DNA of 64,000 bases from Lepas anatifera. Its lineage: Eukaryota; Arthropoda; Thecostraca; Lepadidae. This document shows, in pieces, positions 1 through 10,694 of this stretch (its first letter is position 1; each line of letters begins with the position of its first letter). The stretch spans positions 623,001-687,000 of the forward strand of contig JAOTON010002068.1 of NCBI GenBank assembly GCA_034440635.1, in the 5' to 3' direction. The notes beneath the pieces are model-generated. The model was not told where the DNA came from and searched no databases. It worked only from the letters and a program-made list of their open reading frames with translations. The position numbers and the translations under genes were made by a program.

Positions 1-755
1 ACTTCCACAATATGGTAAGGCCATTAGGGTCTACAAACCTGCTATCTCGGAATTGTGATTTTGTTGACTTAAGGTGGGGTCAATTTTTGGTCACCCCATT
101 ATAAGTCTAAGGTGAAAATAGAATGGGCTCGTTTACCGTAAATTCTGGATAGATAAAGCTGAAAATCCTCAAAACGTCTATTCTTACCACGATCTTGACC
201 ATAAAGTTGAGTTTTTGAGCATCTGACCTCTCAAAGGTCATATCAGGTCACGGGAGAAGAGAGAGGGATTGTTTTGCCAATAACTTCTCACTGAATTGAG
301 ATAAAGCTCCCATTTTGCTTGCATTGTGCTTATATTGTCACGGGGAGTCGATTGATATGCAACATGACCATATCAGGTCACTCAGTGACCCTGACCTAGG
401 TCGAGGTCAGGTCATTTTGATTATTTGACCTAGCAAGGTCATATTATGCATCATTGGATTTTCCGCGATGAGAGGAATCCAATGATGCATAAATATTTGC
501 TCTAGCACCCCTGAGGGTAGATCTAGAGAGGGAAACGTACACTGCTCTGTGGTAAGCCAATGGAGCCTTCTTTGACCTATGCTGACCTCAATATTGACCT
601 GGTATTAAAATTATTCCCATAAATCTCTTCGTCTTGTCAAGAGCTTTCGAACGTCACCTGTAATTTTCCTTTAGCTTTCGTGGGGAACGAGATACGGAGG
701 GGGGCGAAACCCCCCAGCGGGGCGCGTCATGCAAGGGACCCCAGCGGGGCGCGTG
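1..755. mobile_element. AGGTCA-rich TTAA MITE, copy 1 (left end outside window)
   Basis: The right end is a GC-rich terminus (ccagcggggcgcgtg) followed by TTAA at 756-759. The same end architecture closes the complete copies further right. The body has many AGGTCA/TGACCT words, with the densest run at about 365-450 (gaggtcaggtcatt, tgacctagcaaggtcat). No coding sequence is visible. The left terminus is not in the window, so the full length is unknown. This is a non-autonomous element; the transposase source is inferred to be piggyBac-like from the TTAA target only. Confidence 0.6.
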
Positions 756-759
756 TTAA

Positions 760-1324
760 AAACGAAATATAAATTTTTGCTGGAAGTGAAGTGACCTAGC
801 CTCAGCAGAGGCTCTTTTTGTGATTTCAGCCTTTTAGCTACCCTCACTGGTCCACAGGAGAACGTAAGACTTGAAAGAAAGGGCGTGATTGAAATGTGGT
901 CACCAGACGGAATGAGCTTCCGAGCGACAGCAAGGAATTGAACGCAGGAATGCATTTTACAAATTACGACTTTGTGCTGAATCTATTTTGGATACCATGA
1001 AGAATAAACTCCACCCGTCCCGTCGGATCTATGGGACCAATTGGAACAAGTATCACATCGGGAGATTCATGCTTTCCGGTATTGTTGCATAGGCATAAAA
1101 CCGCATCCATGACGTTGACGGAGTAGAGTCTTCACATAAGTGACTATTTTGGGGTTCAAAACATAACACCATGTGGTAGCCATCGGCTCAGTATGATCCT
1201 CAGTCGCTCTGATCATGCTATGATTTATTAGTCAGTCATATAATTAGATAATTACAGCAATCGTAAAGTAAAAATCCAGGTAGAATTCGCAAAGCTCCAT
1301 TCATGTTTTTAATGTGACTCTTAG
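760..1324. other. Intergenic or intronic DNA, nothing recognised
   Basis: Mixed-composition sequence. No open frame with a recognisable domain, no clear repeat boundary and no RNA gene were seen. Confidence 0.4.
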
Positions 1325-1506
1325 CATGGGCGCCGAAAGCAGGGGGACGCGTCTCCCCTGTTGGCCAACCAGGGGGATGTCCCCCCCAAATTTTTGGGTC
1401 AATCGTCATTAATGCTTTCAAGTACCGAATATGCTCAAAATTCGCCTCCCCGGTCAGCAGCAGCCTGGGTCCGTCCCCCTGCAAAAATTCAGTGGCGGCA
1501 CCCCTG
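1325..1506. mobile_element. hAT-like MITE
   Basis: The element begins CATGGGCGCCG and ends CGGCACCCCTG. The two ends are imperfect inverted repeats, and the inner blocks GCAGGGGGACG and CGTCCCCCTGC match exactly in inverted orientation. The flanks ACTCTTAG (left) and CTTCTTAG (right) agree at 6 of 8 positions, which fits the 8-bp target duplication of hAT elements. It has no coding capacity. The family call rests on end structure and flank length only. Confidence 0.45.
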
Positions 1507-1643
1507 CTTCTTAGGAAATACAAAAGTGTGATAACTGAAAAGTGTTGTCCCAATGTCTTACTCCTACCCAATTTCAAAATTGTTTTATTCTATCCATCGT
1601 GTGTTTTATAGCACAAAAATAATGCATGATTGTTTTGATTTAA

Positions 1644-3644
1644 AACACCAGTCCCATTAAAAAATCCGAATTTTGCTATGGCCTAGCTTCAGCTGTTTTC
1701 GACCTAAAAATCACCCCCTGAGCAAGGCTCCCCTGTACAGGTAAACACTCCCGTCTGACTTTTTGTCTCCCTCTTTCTCTCTCTCTCTCTCCTCGGTAGT
1801 TTAGTCATTCTAAAATTCCCACATATTTTTTTCTGGGGAACGTTTGCCAGCCCAAATCAGCTATTTTCGTCTCATTACCACAATTTTATTTTATAAAACA
1901 AGTTGCTATTTCTGTGGGTGATTGAATACAGAAGTTACCGAAATATCATCAATCATGATTGGATAATTGGTCGGGTGAAGTCTGATACTTTCGAGCTCAG
2001 TCTGGTGATTGTAAAAGCACTGATCATGGTTTTTGAGGGACAGCAAATTGTTAGAGTGACTTAAAATGATGGAACTTCAGCTGCTAGATTTCACTTCTGG
2101 GTACGAGGAGGTACGAGGCACCCTTATAGATTGCTGGCAGTTTTTCAAAGACAAAAACTCATTGAAACATCATTGTAGCTGACCTCTCGCTTGCTTAGAT
2201 TATCGATCCAATTAGAGAACACCTTGCTGAGATTACTGAATGTGGGGGGGGCGGTAAAACCCGGACCAGTTTTGATGCCCGGGATCATGTAATATTAGTA
2301 AGGGGTAATCCCATTGTTTTTCTATACAATGCCTTCATATTTCCCCACTTAAAATACTTGATTTGAAAACACGGTAGTCAAAGTCCATGAAAACTCTATG
2401 GCTGTGACGGATCCAGAAGGGAGGGGCAAAAGGAATTCAACCCCCCCCCACGGGAAAGCTCGGAATAAACTACGTCTTTGTCCCCCCCCACACACACACA
2501 CACACACAGCGATCGACCTCCTTTTGCCCTGACTCCTCTTGAGTTCATAAGCAAGGTTTTTGTTCCTTCAACTCTAAACTTCAAACAGAACCAGTCAACT
2601 TTAGTGTAAGCATTGGGCTATGGATAACAAAAACCAACCATCTTGTGCGTATATTTTTCACCCCGTCACGGCTTTGTTTGCCTTTCGCCTTGGATATCCC
2701 CAAAAGTTACCGTCAAGTTATATTGCAGCAACATTTTTCACAGCGTGACGTTTTTTTGTTGCGACTTTGGCTTGCCCCCAAACCGACCGGCAAGATCCGG
2801 CACTGCTCAATGAGACGTCCTTGTCCACTCAGCAGGGCCTGAGCAGCTGGATCATGTCCCCAGTCGGCTGCCACGTGACTGGCACGCGCCCGGGGCGCAG
2901 AGGCACCGGTCACGCCGGTAAACAGGTGTCCGTGTGCCAGTGGCGTGGCCAGGGGTGACCAGGCTATAGGCTCTCCTTTTGTTCAATATTTCCTATCAGC
3001 GTTCGTGAATGTATTCACTTTGACTTCAAACTGCAGATTCTCTGATATCAACTACCTTCATGAATTTCTGGCTGTGCCACTGCTCCCGTCCCATTCACCA
3101 AAGCATGAATGAACAGACATACCACAGCGGCCACTCATGCGAATCCGGTACTGCCAGTGCCATCTATTGGGAAAGTTTTATAAAACTTGAAATAACTTTT
3201 TCGCCGAGTCTTTTTGGTTTTGATTCTGTATGGAAATTGTATAGAGGAGATAGCCGCAAAACTCTGTTGTTTCCGTTTTTCCGATTTTTACCCTGAATTT
3301 TTGGAAAACGCTTTCAAATTTTAGCTTCTCATATCTTTCTTATAAGGCAAAAATTAAGAAAGTACAACAACAGAGTTGTGGAGACTGGCTCCTAGAACAT
3401 AGGCCCACCCACACCATTTCAATGATTATATCTTGTAAAAAGTTATTCAAACTTTAAGTTTGAGAAATTTGAAAAAGAAAGTCAAATTGTACAAAAACTA
3501 GAAATGCAGCAGGCTTGAAAAGCAACTGTCGTAAGGATACACTTGTAATCTACTTTTGGTGAAAAAATCACGACGATAGCCACGTTACTTTACGAGATAT
3601 TTCACGAAATATGCTCCCATAGGGTTAACATTGATAACGCACCC
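1644..3644. repeat. 2.0-kb direct repeat unit X, copy A
   Basis: The unit starts aacaccagtcccattaaaa right after TTAA (1640-1643) and ends cattgataacgcaccc right before TTAA (3645-3648). The same 2.0 kb recurs at 4678-6690 with small differences. No terminal inverted repeat was found. It holds a CA microsatellite near 2490-2508, a short CT run near 1771-1793 and a GC-rich stretch near 2870-2950. Short open frames occur in it, but they show no domain and have different lengths in the two copies, so it is treated as non-coding. The TTAA borders suggest transposition; the element type is unknown. Confidence 0.75.
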
Positions 3645-3648
3645 TTAA

Positions 3649-4673
3649 CCCTCGCCCCACCGGGGGGCATCGATGGCCCCCCTAAGGTTTTTCCGGGATA
3701 GCAGAAAAACGACGAGGCACAGCACCGCGGTTGAGGGCTCTACCTCTCACTGCATAATTTTTCCATCATCCCTGAAATTTTTTACCCCGGGTCACCCAAG
3801 GTCAGGTCACCAGACGAGGTCAACCAAGGTCACCTTACTTCACTTTTAGAGCTCTGTAAGAGCTACATTTCAAAGTTGATCGATTTGAAACTTCCTACAC
3901 TTCATAACCCCTCCAGGGTCTACAAGGTGTATATCCGGGATTTTTCTATTTCGTGCCTTAAGGTCAGGTCACGAGGCGACCTCTCCCATTGGAAAAGCAT
4001 AGGGAAAAGTTGTTTCATGATATAAAAGCCACAAAAATGATTGCAAATACTCAGACTGCTCAGAACAACGTTTTTGGACACCCTTTCACGGATCCCAGGG
4101 GTCATATTTGCCCTTTGACTTTTCCAAGGTCATCCAAGTTCACCAGAGGTCAAAAACAGTATTTTGGCAATAACTTTTGACCTAATTAAGCTAGAGCGGT
4201 GAAACAAACACCATCGTGTTTGTCTTGTCACTGGCTTTCATTTGATATACGGCAAGGTCACTTTTTGACCTTTCGTGACCTCAGGTCATATTAGGTCACG
4301 AGGTGACCTCTGGAGGTCAAACCACTGGCGGGAGGTCTTAACATTGCAAATATCGGAAAAAGTACTGGCAATATCCTATCAAATGTACTTTACCAGACCT
4401 CAATAGCTCTAATGGCATAAGAGTTATGCCCAGTCTGCTTAAGCACTGCATATTTGAGTGAAAATAGCCGATCTTGACCTAATTTGACCTCTGGAAGTCA
4501 AACCATTGACCTGAGCACTAAGACATGCGAATTAATTTCTTACTGAATTCACGCGAGCTTTCTATTGCACTTTGCAGATTTGCGCTAACGCCCATATTTT
4601 CGGAGTTAGAGGGGGGGCATCGATGGCCCCCCGGTGGGGCGAAGGTGGCGCCGGACTTCCGGTGGGGCGCGGG
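3649..4673. mobile_element. AGGTCA-rich TTAA MITE, copy 2 (complete)
   Basis: TTAA lies on both sides (3645-3648 and 4674-4677). The termini are inverted repeats: ccctcgccccaccgg at the left against the complement of ccggtggggcgcggg at the right, with one mismatch. Just inside each end is a G-run/C-run palindrome around gcatcgatggc. The body has many AGGTCA words (for example near 3795-3835 and 4250-4320). It sits exactly between the two copies of unit X. Its termini differ from the cacgcgcattgacgg type, so it represents a second subfamily. Confidence 0.75.
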
Positions 4674-4677
4674 TTAA

Positions 4678-4806
4678 AACACCAGTCCCATTAAAAAATC
4701 CGAATTTTGCTATGGCCTAGCTTCGGCTGTTTTCGACCTAAAAATCACCCCCCTGAGCAAGGCTCCCCTGTACAGGTAAACACTCCCGTCTGACTTTGTG
4801 TCTCCC

Positions 4807-4868
<62 letters not shown>

Positions 4869-6690
4869 GGTAGTTTAGTCATTCTAAAATTCCCACATAT
4901 TTTTTTCTGGGGAACGTTTGCAAGCCCAAATCAGCTATTTTCGTCTCATTACCACAATATTATTTTAAAAAACAAGTTGTTATTTCTCTGGGTAATAGAA
5001 TACAGAAGTTACCGAAATATCATCAATCATGATTGGATAATTGGTCGGGTGAAGTCTGATGCTTTCGAGCTCAGTCTGGTGATTTTAAAAGCACTGATCA
5101 TGGTTTTTGAGGGACAGCAAATTGTTAGACTGACTTAAAAGGATGGAACATCAGCTGCTAGATTTCACTTCTGGGTACAAGGAAGTACGAGGCACCCTTA
5201 CAGATTGCTGGCAGTTTTTCAAAGACAAAAACTCATTGAAACATCATTGTAGCTGACCTCTCGCTTGCTTAGATTATCGATCCAATTCTAAAACACCTTG
5301 CTGAGATTACTGAATGTGGGGGGCGGTAAAAACCGAACCAGTTTTGATGCCCGGGATCATGTAATATTAGTAAGGGTCAATCCCATTGTTTTTCTTTACA
5401 ATGCCATCATATTTCCCCATTTCAAATACTTGATTTGAAAACACGGTAGTCAAAGTCCATGAAAACTCTATGACTGTGACGGATCAAGAAGGGAAGGGCA
5501 AAAAGGAATTCAACCCCCCCCTACGGGAAAGCTCGGAATAAACTACGTTTTTGCCCCCCCCCACACACACACAGCGATCGACCTCCTTTTGCCCTGACTC
5601 CTCTTGAGTTCATAAGCAAGGTTTTTGTTCCTTCAACTCTAAACTTCAAACAGAACCAGTCAACATTGGGCTATAGATAACAGAAACCAACCATATTGTG
5701 CGTATATTTTTCACCCCGTCACTGTTTTGTTTGCCTTTCTCCTTGGATATCCCCAAAAGTTACCGTCAAGTTATATTGCAGCAACATTTTTCACAACGTG
5801 ACGTTTTTTTGTTGCGACTTTGGCTTGCCCCCAAACCGACCGGCTAGATCCGGCACTGCTCAATGAGACGTCCTTGTCCACTCAGCAGGGCCGGAGCAGC
5901 TTGATCATGTCCCCAGTCGGCTGCCACGTGACTGGCGCGCGCCCGGGGCGCAGAGGCACCGGTCACGCCGGTAAACAGGTGTCCGTGTGCCAGAGGCGTG
6001 GCCAGGTTATAGGCTCTCCTTTTGTTCAATATTTCCTATCGGTGTTCGTGAATGTATTCACTTTGAGTTCAAACTGCAGATTCTCTGCTATCAACTACCT
6101 TGATGAATTTCTGGCTGTGCCACTGCTCCCGTCCCATTCACCAAAGCATGAATGAACAGACATACCACAGCGGCCACTCATGCGAATTCGGTACTGCCAG
6201 TGTCATCTATTGGGAAAGTTTTATAAAAGTTGAAATAACTTTTTCGCCGAGCCTTTTTTGATTTTGATTCTGTATGGAAATTGTATAGAGGAGAAAGCCG
6301 CAAAACTCTGTTGTTTCAGTTTTTCCGATTTTTACCCTGAATTTTTGGAAAACGCTTTCAAATTTTAGCTTCTCATATCTTTCTTATAAGGCAAAAATTC
6401 AAAAAAGTACAACAACAGAGTTGTGGAGACTGGCTCCTAGAACATAGGCCCACCCACACCATTTCAATGATTATATCTTGTGAAAAGTTATTCAAACTTT
6501 AAGTTTGAGAAATTTGAAAAAGAAAGTCAAATTGTACAAAAACTGGAAATGCATCAGGCTTGAAAAGCAACTGTCGTAATGATACACTTGTTATCTACTT
6601 CTGGTGAAAAAAATCACGACGATAGCCATGTTACTTTACGAGATATTTTACGAAATATGCTCCCATAGGGTTAACATTGATAACGCACCC
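4678..6690. repeat. 2.0-kb direct repeat unit X, copy B
   Basis: This copy is collinear with copy A from aacaccagtccc to gataacgcaccc, and is followed by TTAA at 6691-6694. Two differences visible by eye are a greatly expanded CT tract (4811-4864) and shorter C and CA runs near 5515-5572. In the related inverted sequence near 25540 the same TTAA stands next to accaattt without unit X. That supports the right border as a true insertion point. Confidence 0.75.
4811..4864. repeat. (CT)n microsatellite
   Basis: About 27 uninterrupted CT units inside X copy B. The matching place in copy A (about 1771-1793) has fewer than half as many, so this tract has changed since the duplication. Confidence 0.95.
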
Positions 6691-6923
6691 TTAAATTGGT
6701 ATGAAAGGGATGCATAACCTACCAGTAAAGACAGCGTGGCATGTGCGTGCGTATAAGAGCGGTAGATGGGATTTAGCATGCAGAAATTTACTTGTCAGAT
6801 GTATTTGCAGCGCAATACAAATACATTTTATTCCACAGAAGACCGGAAATTAAATGGTTAAGTACCTTAGTACTCTAAATCCCAACAGAACAGGACTGCC
6901 CTATGGAGGCGAACCTTTCTCTG
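6691..6923 (+). pseudogene. Harbinger-like relic Y1, left part
   Basis: This segment, joined to 22786 onward, matches in inverted orientation the sequence at about 24667-25546 (roughly three quarters identical by eye). The gypsy element cut it: the left part ends at ctctg-GCAAC and the right part resumes GCAAC-attcgttgg. The uncut inverted copy reads straight through this point. The left part has no recognisable domain; it probably belongs to the 5' end of the relic. Confidence 0.5.
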
Positions 6924-7406
6924 GCAACCGTAATAAAGATTTTATTCACCCCTTTGAAACTACTAAATTTCTGAATTCATCAAGCTTAAAAACAGCCCTC
7001 TCCATAGTCAAACCTAATGCTTTACACCCAGTCAGAGCAAGCTTGAGTACTTGCACCGACATGTTCGCAAACTTGTACCGACATGTGCCAATCCACGTGG
7101 CCGCACCGAGCGTTAACCCTGCTTAGAGGTGACCGCTTCAAGGCCAAGACGCCAAACCTTCGTGCCTTTGGCATGGGAATGGCAGTCACTGAGTTCATAG
7201 CGCCCATAAAACTAATGGACTTCCATTAGTGCTATGCAGATCTGAAGTGCCGACAGCATATTGCATTAGGATTAGACCCCATCACACCCCAGTTCGCAGA
7301 CACCTGGCGTACTCTGGTACCCAGTATTCTCGGAAATCCACAGTTGCCCTAATTTCTGGATGATGAAATGTTCTCAGTCAACTCGTCAGCATCCGGTATC
7401 AAACCG

Positions 7407-7414
7407 TATATAAA
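7407..7414 (+). promoter_or_regulatory. TATA box of the 5' LTR promoter
   Basis: TATATAAA lies about 480 bp into the LTR and is conserved in the 3' LTR (22490-22497). Transcription would be expected to start about 25-35 bp downstream, near the tcagcgctgagtagacag stretch. The start site is inferred. Confidence 0.7.
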
Positions 7415-7593
7415 CAGCCGCCTTCAGCGCTGAGTAGACAGTCGTGTTTCGCATTCGCCATTGCGACGGGGAAATTCTGCCGGTCAGCTCCGTGACATGT
7501 GACCAGTGGTGACGAAGAGGCTGCTGATAGTGCAGAGTGTTGGAACTGCTGCTGAGTTACGGCCTGTTCACAACGCCAGGCTAAACGTGGGAA

Positions 7594-7599
7594 AATAAA
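7594..7599 (+). promoter_or_regulatory. AATAAA signal in the 5' LTR
   Basis: AATAAA lies about 105 bp before the LTR end and is conserved at 22675-22680 in the 3' LTR. The 3' copy would act as the element's polyadenylation signal. Confidence 0.6.
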
Positions 7600-7705
7600 T
7601 TGGACTTAGTACAAAAAGTATTTTCATCGCCCACGAAGAGGTCCTAACCGCTACGCAACCATAATTCACAGCCACACCAAAGAACCCATCTTGGTGACAT
7701 ATGAA

Positions 7706-7724
7706 TGGCGCTTCGTGACCCGGA
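7706..7724 (+). promoter_or_regulatory. Candidate tRNA primer-binding site
   Basis: TGGCGCTTCGTGACCCGGA starts six bases after the 5' LTR. TGG complements the CCA end of a tRNA and the position is right for minus-strand priming. Which tRNA primes it was not determined; the TGGCGC start would suit a tRNA ending GCGCCA. Confidence 0.5.
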
Positions 7725-8787
7725 TCCAATTACATCTATAATATAACTGCAAGCGGACCAAGTTATCAACTTTAATTTTCTAATCCACGGGACTTAGAAA
7801 TATTTTTGGACTCAGCCAGCCAGCTACCATCGACATCCACACTCCTGCCATCACTCCACTTTGAGTCTAAGTCATCAAAGACTCAACTCGTCACTAGCGA
7901 CTCAACTTCCCTGCCAGTCTGAAGAATTCATCTCTATAAACCCCATCGGCAAGAAAAAAATTTATCTCCATGTTCAAAAACGCTCGCGAAAGCCTACAAA
8001 CTACAGAGCGCTCAATTGCCAGTAGCCGCGCATAAACCGCTCCTGACGTCACCCCTCGCCGCTGTAACCCAACATCGCCCGCGCGCCGACGCTGAGCCGC
8101 CGCCGACGTCAAGGTCATCGAACGCCGAGCCACCGCACCACACTGCTGTGTCAGCTGCCGCCCGCTAGTGGTGACTAATCATCACCGCCTGCGCCGTCGC
8201 CGACCCGAGTGACTCAGCTGCTCGCTTTAGCACCCGCCAGCAGTGGCGTACATAGGGAAAAAGGTGCTAACAACATCAAATTTTAGTATATATAAACTAT
8301 ATATTTTTGGAATCCGCACGGTCTCAGCAATACGTCTATCTGGTTTTTAGAGTTCTACAAGGATTCTGAAAAATCTTCATCCAACTTTAGTGTACTACAA
8401 CTCATCTAGAACGTTTTCTTCAAGTTTGATCAACATCTCTACTAGTTCTCCAGTTCTTCGAGTTATAAGGCGACTTCTCCGCTTCAAGTCTGCTAACATC
8501 ACTTCAGGAAATTAGTTTTTCAACGCTTCCAGCAGTTTTTCAACGCTTTCAATAGTTTTTCAACGCTTCAAGTGGCTTTTCATCGCTTCTAGATATTTTT
8601 CAATGCTCCCAGATATTTTTCAACGCATCGTTCTGCCATCATCTGAAGTTCAAGTTTCGTTTCGACACTGTTTTCACCATCAGCCACCGCTTCAAAACCA
8701 CAAGTAAGGTGCATCCTTACCATTTCCTTGAAAACTGTTGAATCTGCATTGCTCTATTATTAATCTTGTTAGCAACTGATAGAAATT
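7725..8787 (+). other. Gypsy leader, with a 20-bp tandem array
   Basis: This is untranslated sequence between primer site and gag. The part 8514-8627 holds about six direct repeats at an exact 20-bp spacing, with the core TTTTTCAACGCTT varied between copies. Short open frames on either strand show no domain. A hAT-like end (CAGTGGCGTACATAGGG) occurs near 8244, without a visible partner end. Confidence 0.6.
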
Positions 8788-9869
8788 ATGGCCACTACAG
8801 CTGATAAAGCTTTAATTGACACCATGCGCGATATATCAATGGAGATCCGAGTTCAAGGTTTAACTCAGCACGTTAGGTCATTTTCCGGCGAAAGTTCTAA
8901 TAAGTTTCATGATTGGGCTAGGGATATGGGTTCTATTGCTATCTCAACCGACGATTCGCGAATGTTAGTTTTGGCTACCCGAAGTTTGAACGGACCTGCA
9001 GGTAAATTTGCCTGCCGATTGATCTCTGAGAACCAAAACCTAAAATGGCTGGAGCTACGAAAACACCTGAGGGACAGGTATAGCGATCTGAAAGACCCCT
9101 ACTGTGCACGAAAGAAGCTACAAAAACTTAGGCAAAAGAAAGGCGAGCTCATGCAAAATTTTGCAGAACGGCTTCAGGACGTTGCTAGCGACGTTTTCGA
9201 TAATCCCAACAGTCCTGATTCGCAAACCACTCTGGTGGAGATATTTCATAAAGGAGTAATTGACGATCGTCTAGCCAGAGCTCTTATTAGAAAAAGTTCA
9301 CTTCCCTGAAGGAAGCAGTCAAGTTCGCCAGTGACAAACAACAAACTGATAGGACATTTGAACTCTGCCACGGTAAGCTAGACATAGAGGAACCCATGGA
9401 AATAGGCATAGTTCGAAATGATGCTCAAAGCGAAAGGATTGATGAATTAGAAAAATGCCTCTCTGACGTTGGCTCAAAAATCGACAAATTGGCAAAAACC
9501 GTAGGTAAAAGTCAAGGAGCTGGACATCCTAGTCCACCTCAACATCAAACTCAGCCACATTCTCGACGTCCATATCAGGGACAGCCTCAAAATCAACGCC
9601 ACTTCCAGGCACCTCCCCGGAACGATCGCCAATTTCAGCAACAACAGCCAAACCAGTGGCCGAGGCAAAACCAAAACCAGCCTCAAAGGACTCATTTCCA
9701 GAGTCAGCAGAACGTTCCACCCAGTGTTACGACTGACCCGCCTCAAAAGTTTCAATGGACCCCTGATGGTCGTCCCATTTGCGCATATTGCCAAAAGGTT
9801 GGGCACACCCAACGCGTATGCAGAGCAAAGCAAGCCGCATTCTCTGGCCCTCAGCAGCCGGAAAACTGA
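8788..9869 (+). pseudogene. gag: Gypsy Gag, frameshifted
   Basis: The first frame (8788-9309, 173 aa) is capsid-like, with a paraneoplastic/gypsy-type helical Gag composition. It breaks near 9300, and the same protein continues in another frame through SLKEAVKF to a stop at 9867-9869. The C-terminal half is rich in Gln, Pro and Asn. It ends in one zinc knuckle, C-X2-C-X4-H-X4-C (CAYCQKVGHTQRVC, 9780-9821), typical of retroelement nucleocapsid. I chose the ATG at 8788 because it is the first ATG of the long open frame and follows the leader. A single-base indel is the simplest explanation for the break, rather than programmed frameshifting, because it falls inside the Gag fold and not at the gag-pol border. 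Confidence 0.8.
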
Positions 9870-10692
9870 ATGGTCCATCTGTTGTCGGGACCGAACAGAC
9901 GGAAAACATAGAAACATAGAAAGGGACAATATCGCCAGAATTTTCATGAAACGAGACACCCCAATGTGTTGGATTTATTTAGGAAATAGGAAAGCGTACA
10001 CTCTTGTAGATACAGGTGCCGACATTTCAGTAGTATCACAGGAGTTTTTCGACAACATCTCATCCAAACATGTATCTGACTTCTCTAAAAACTGCGCTCC
10101 CCTTGAATCTGTTACTGGACACAAACTTAAGAACTTTGGCACAGCTGTTCTTCCAGTTGAAGTTTCTAAATTCTGTCGAAAGTTCAAATTCCAAGTTGTC
10201 AAAGGTCTAAAACATGCTTGCATCTTAGGTAATGATTTTCTTAGTGAATTCGGCGTCAAATTGGATTTCGGAAAGAAGGCTATGAATATTCACAATCATG
10301 TCATTCCTCTGCGCCCTCAGCACTTGAATTGTCAGTCGATCACCTCCCTGGTAAGGTTACCAGAGAAAACAACAATCCCCGCTCAGTCATATGTAGAGGT
10401 GCCAGCGTATGTCAATCGCGTTCAGTTGATCGATCAGGATTGTGTGATACAACCGTTGAGTAACACTCCATACTTTTGCGATGAACCTGGCCTCTTACTG
10501 CTCAACTCAGTGAGTAGACTGAATGAAAAAGGTGACCTACCAGCTGTGATTGTAAACACGACCACACGTGACCACACTCTGCCTTCCAGACAAGTCATAG
10601 GACTTGCTGAAGTTCTTGATGCATCGGAAATCAACGCTGTTCAAGGGAGCAGCCAAGCAAATCAAACGAACCAAGTGAGCAGATTAACGTAG
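9870..10692 (+). pseudogene. pol: Gypsy Pol: aspartic protease and linker
   Basis: The frame is open from before the Gag stop and overlaps the end of gag, in the +1 frame relative to it. The retropepsin active site is VDTGADISVVS, with the catalytic Asp codon at 10009. A hydrophobic-Gly segment (CILGNDFL) follows at the place of the second retropepsin motif. The frame closes at 10690-10692, although the alternative frame from about 10660 leads directly into reverse transcriptase. A small indel near 10650-10690 therefore separates protease from RT. Confidence 0.82.
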
Positions 10693-10694
10693 CT

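Larger units (their letters stand above)
6929..7699 (+). repeat. 5' LTR of Ty3/gypsy element
   Basis: This 771-bp repeat is nearly identical to 22012-22780; by eye about 16 substitutions and one 2-bp indel, roughly 2%. The 3' copy begins TG and ends CA; the 5' copy begins CG through one change. A 5-bp target duplication GCAAC flanks the element (6924-6928 and 22781-22785), as is usual for Ty3/gypsy. A TATA box and a polyadenylation signal are annotated separately. The low divergence implies a fairly recent insertion. Confidence 0.92.

Noticed and set aside
2645..2958. Overlapping frames of about 65 codons in X copy A, and a 111-codon frame in copy B (5820-6155)
   Set aside because: Frame length is not kept between copies, both strands are open, and no domain is recognisable; this is GC-rich non-coding repeat.
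8241..8262. hAT-type end CAGTGGCGTACATAGGG in the gypsy leader
   Set aside because: No partner inverted end or 8-bp duplication was found nearby.
9474..9959. 161-codon minus-strand frame over gypsy gag
   Set aside because: It is the antisense shadow of the Gln/Pro-rich Gag region.
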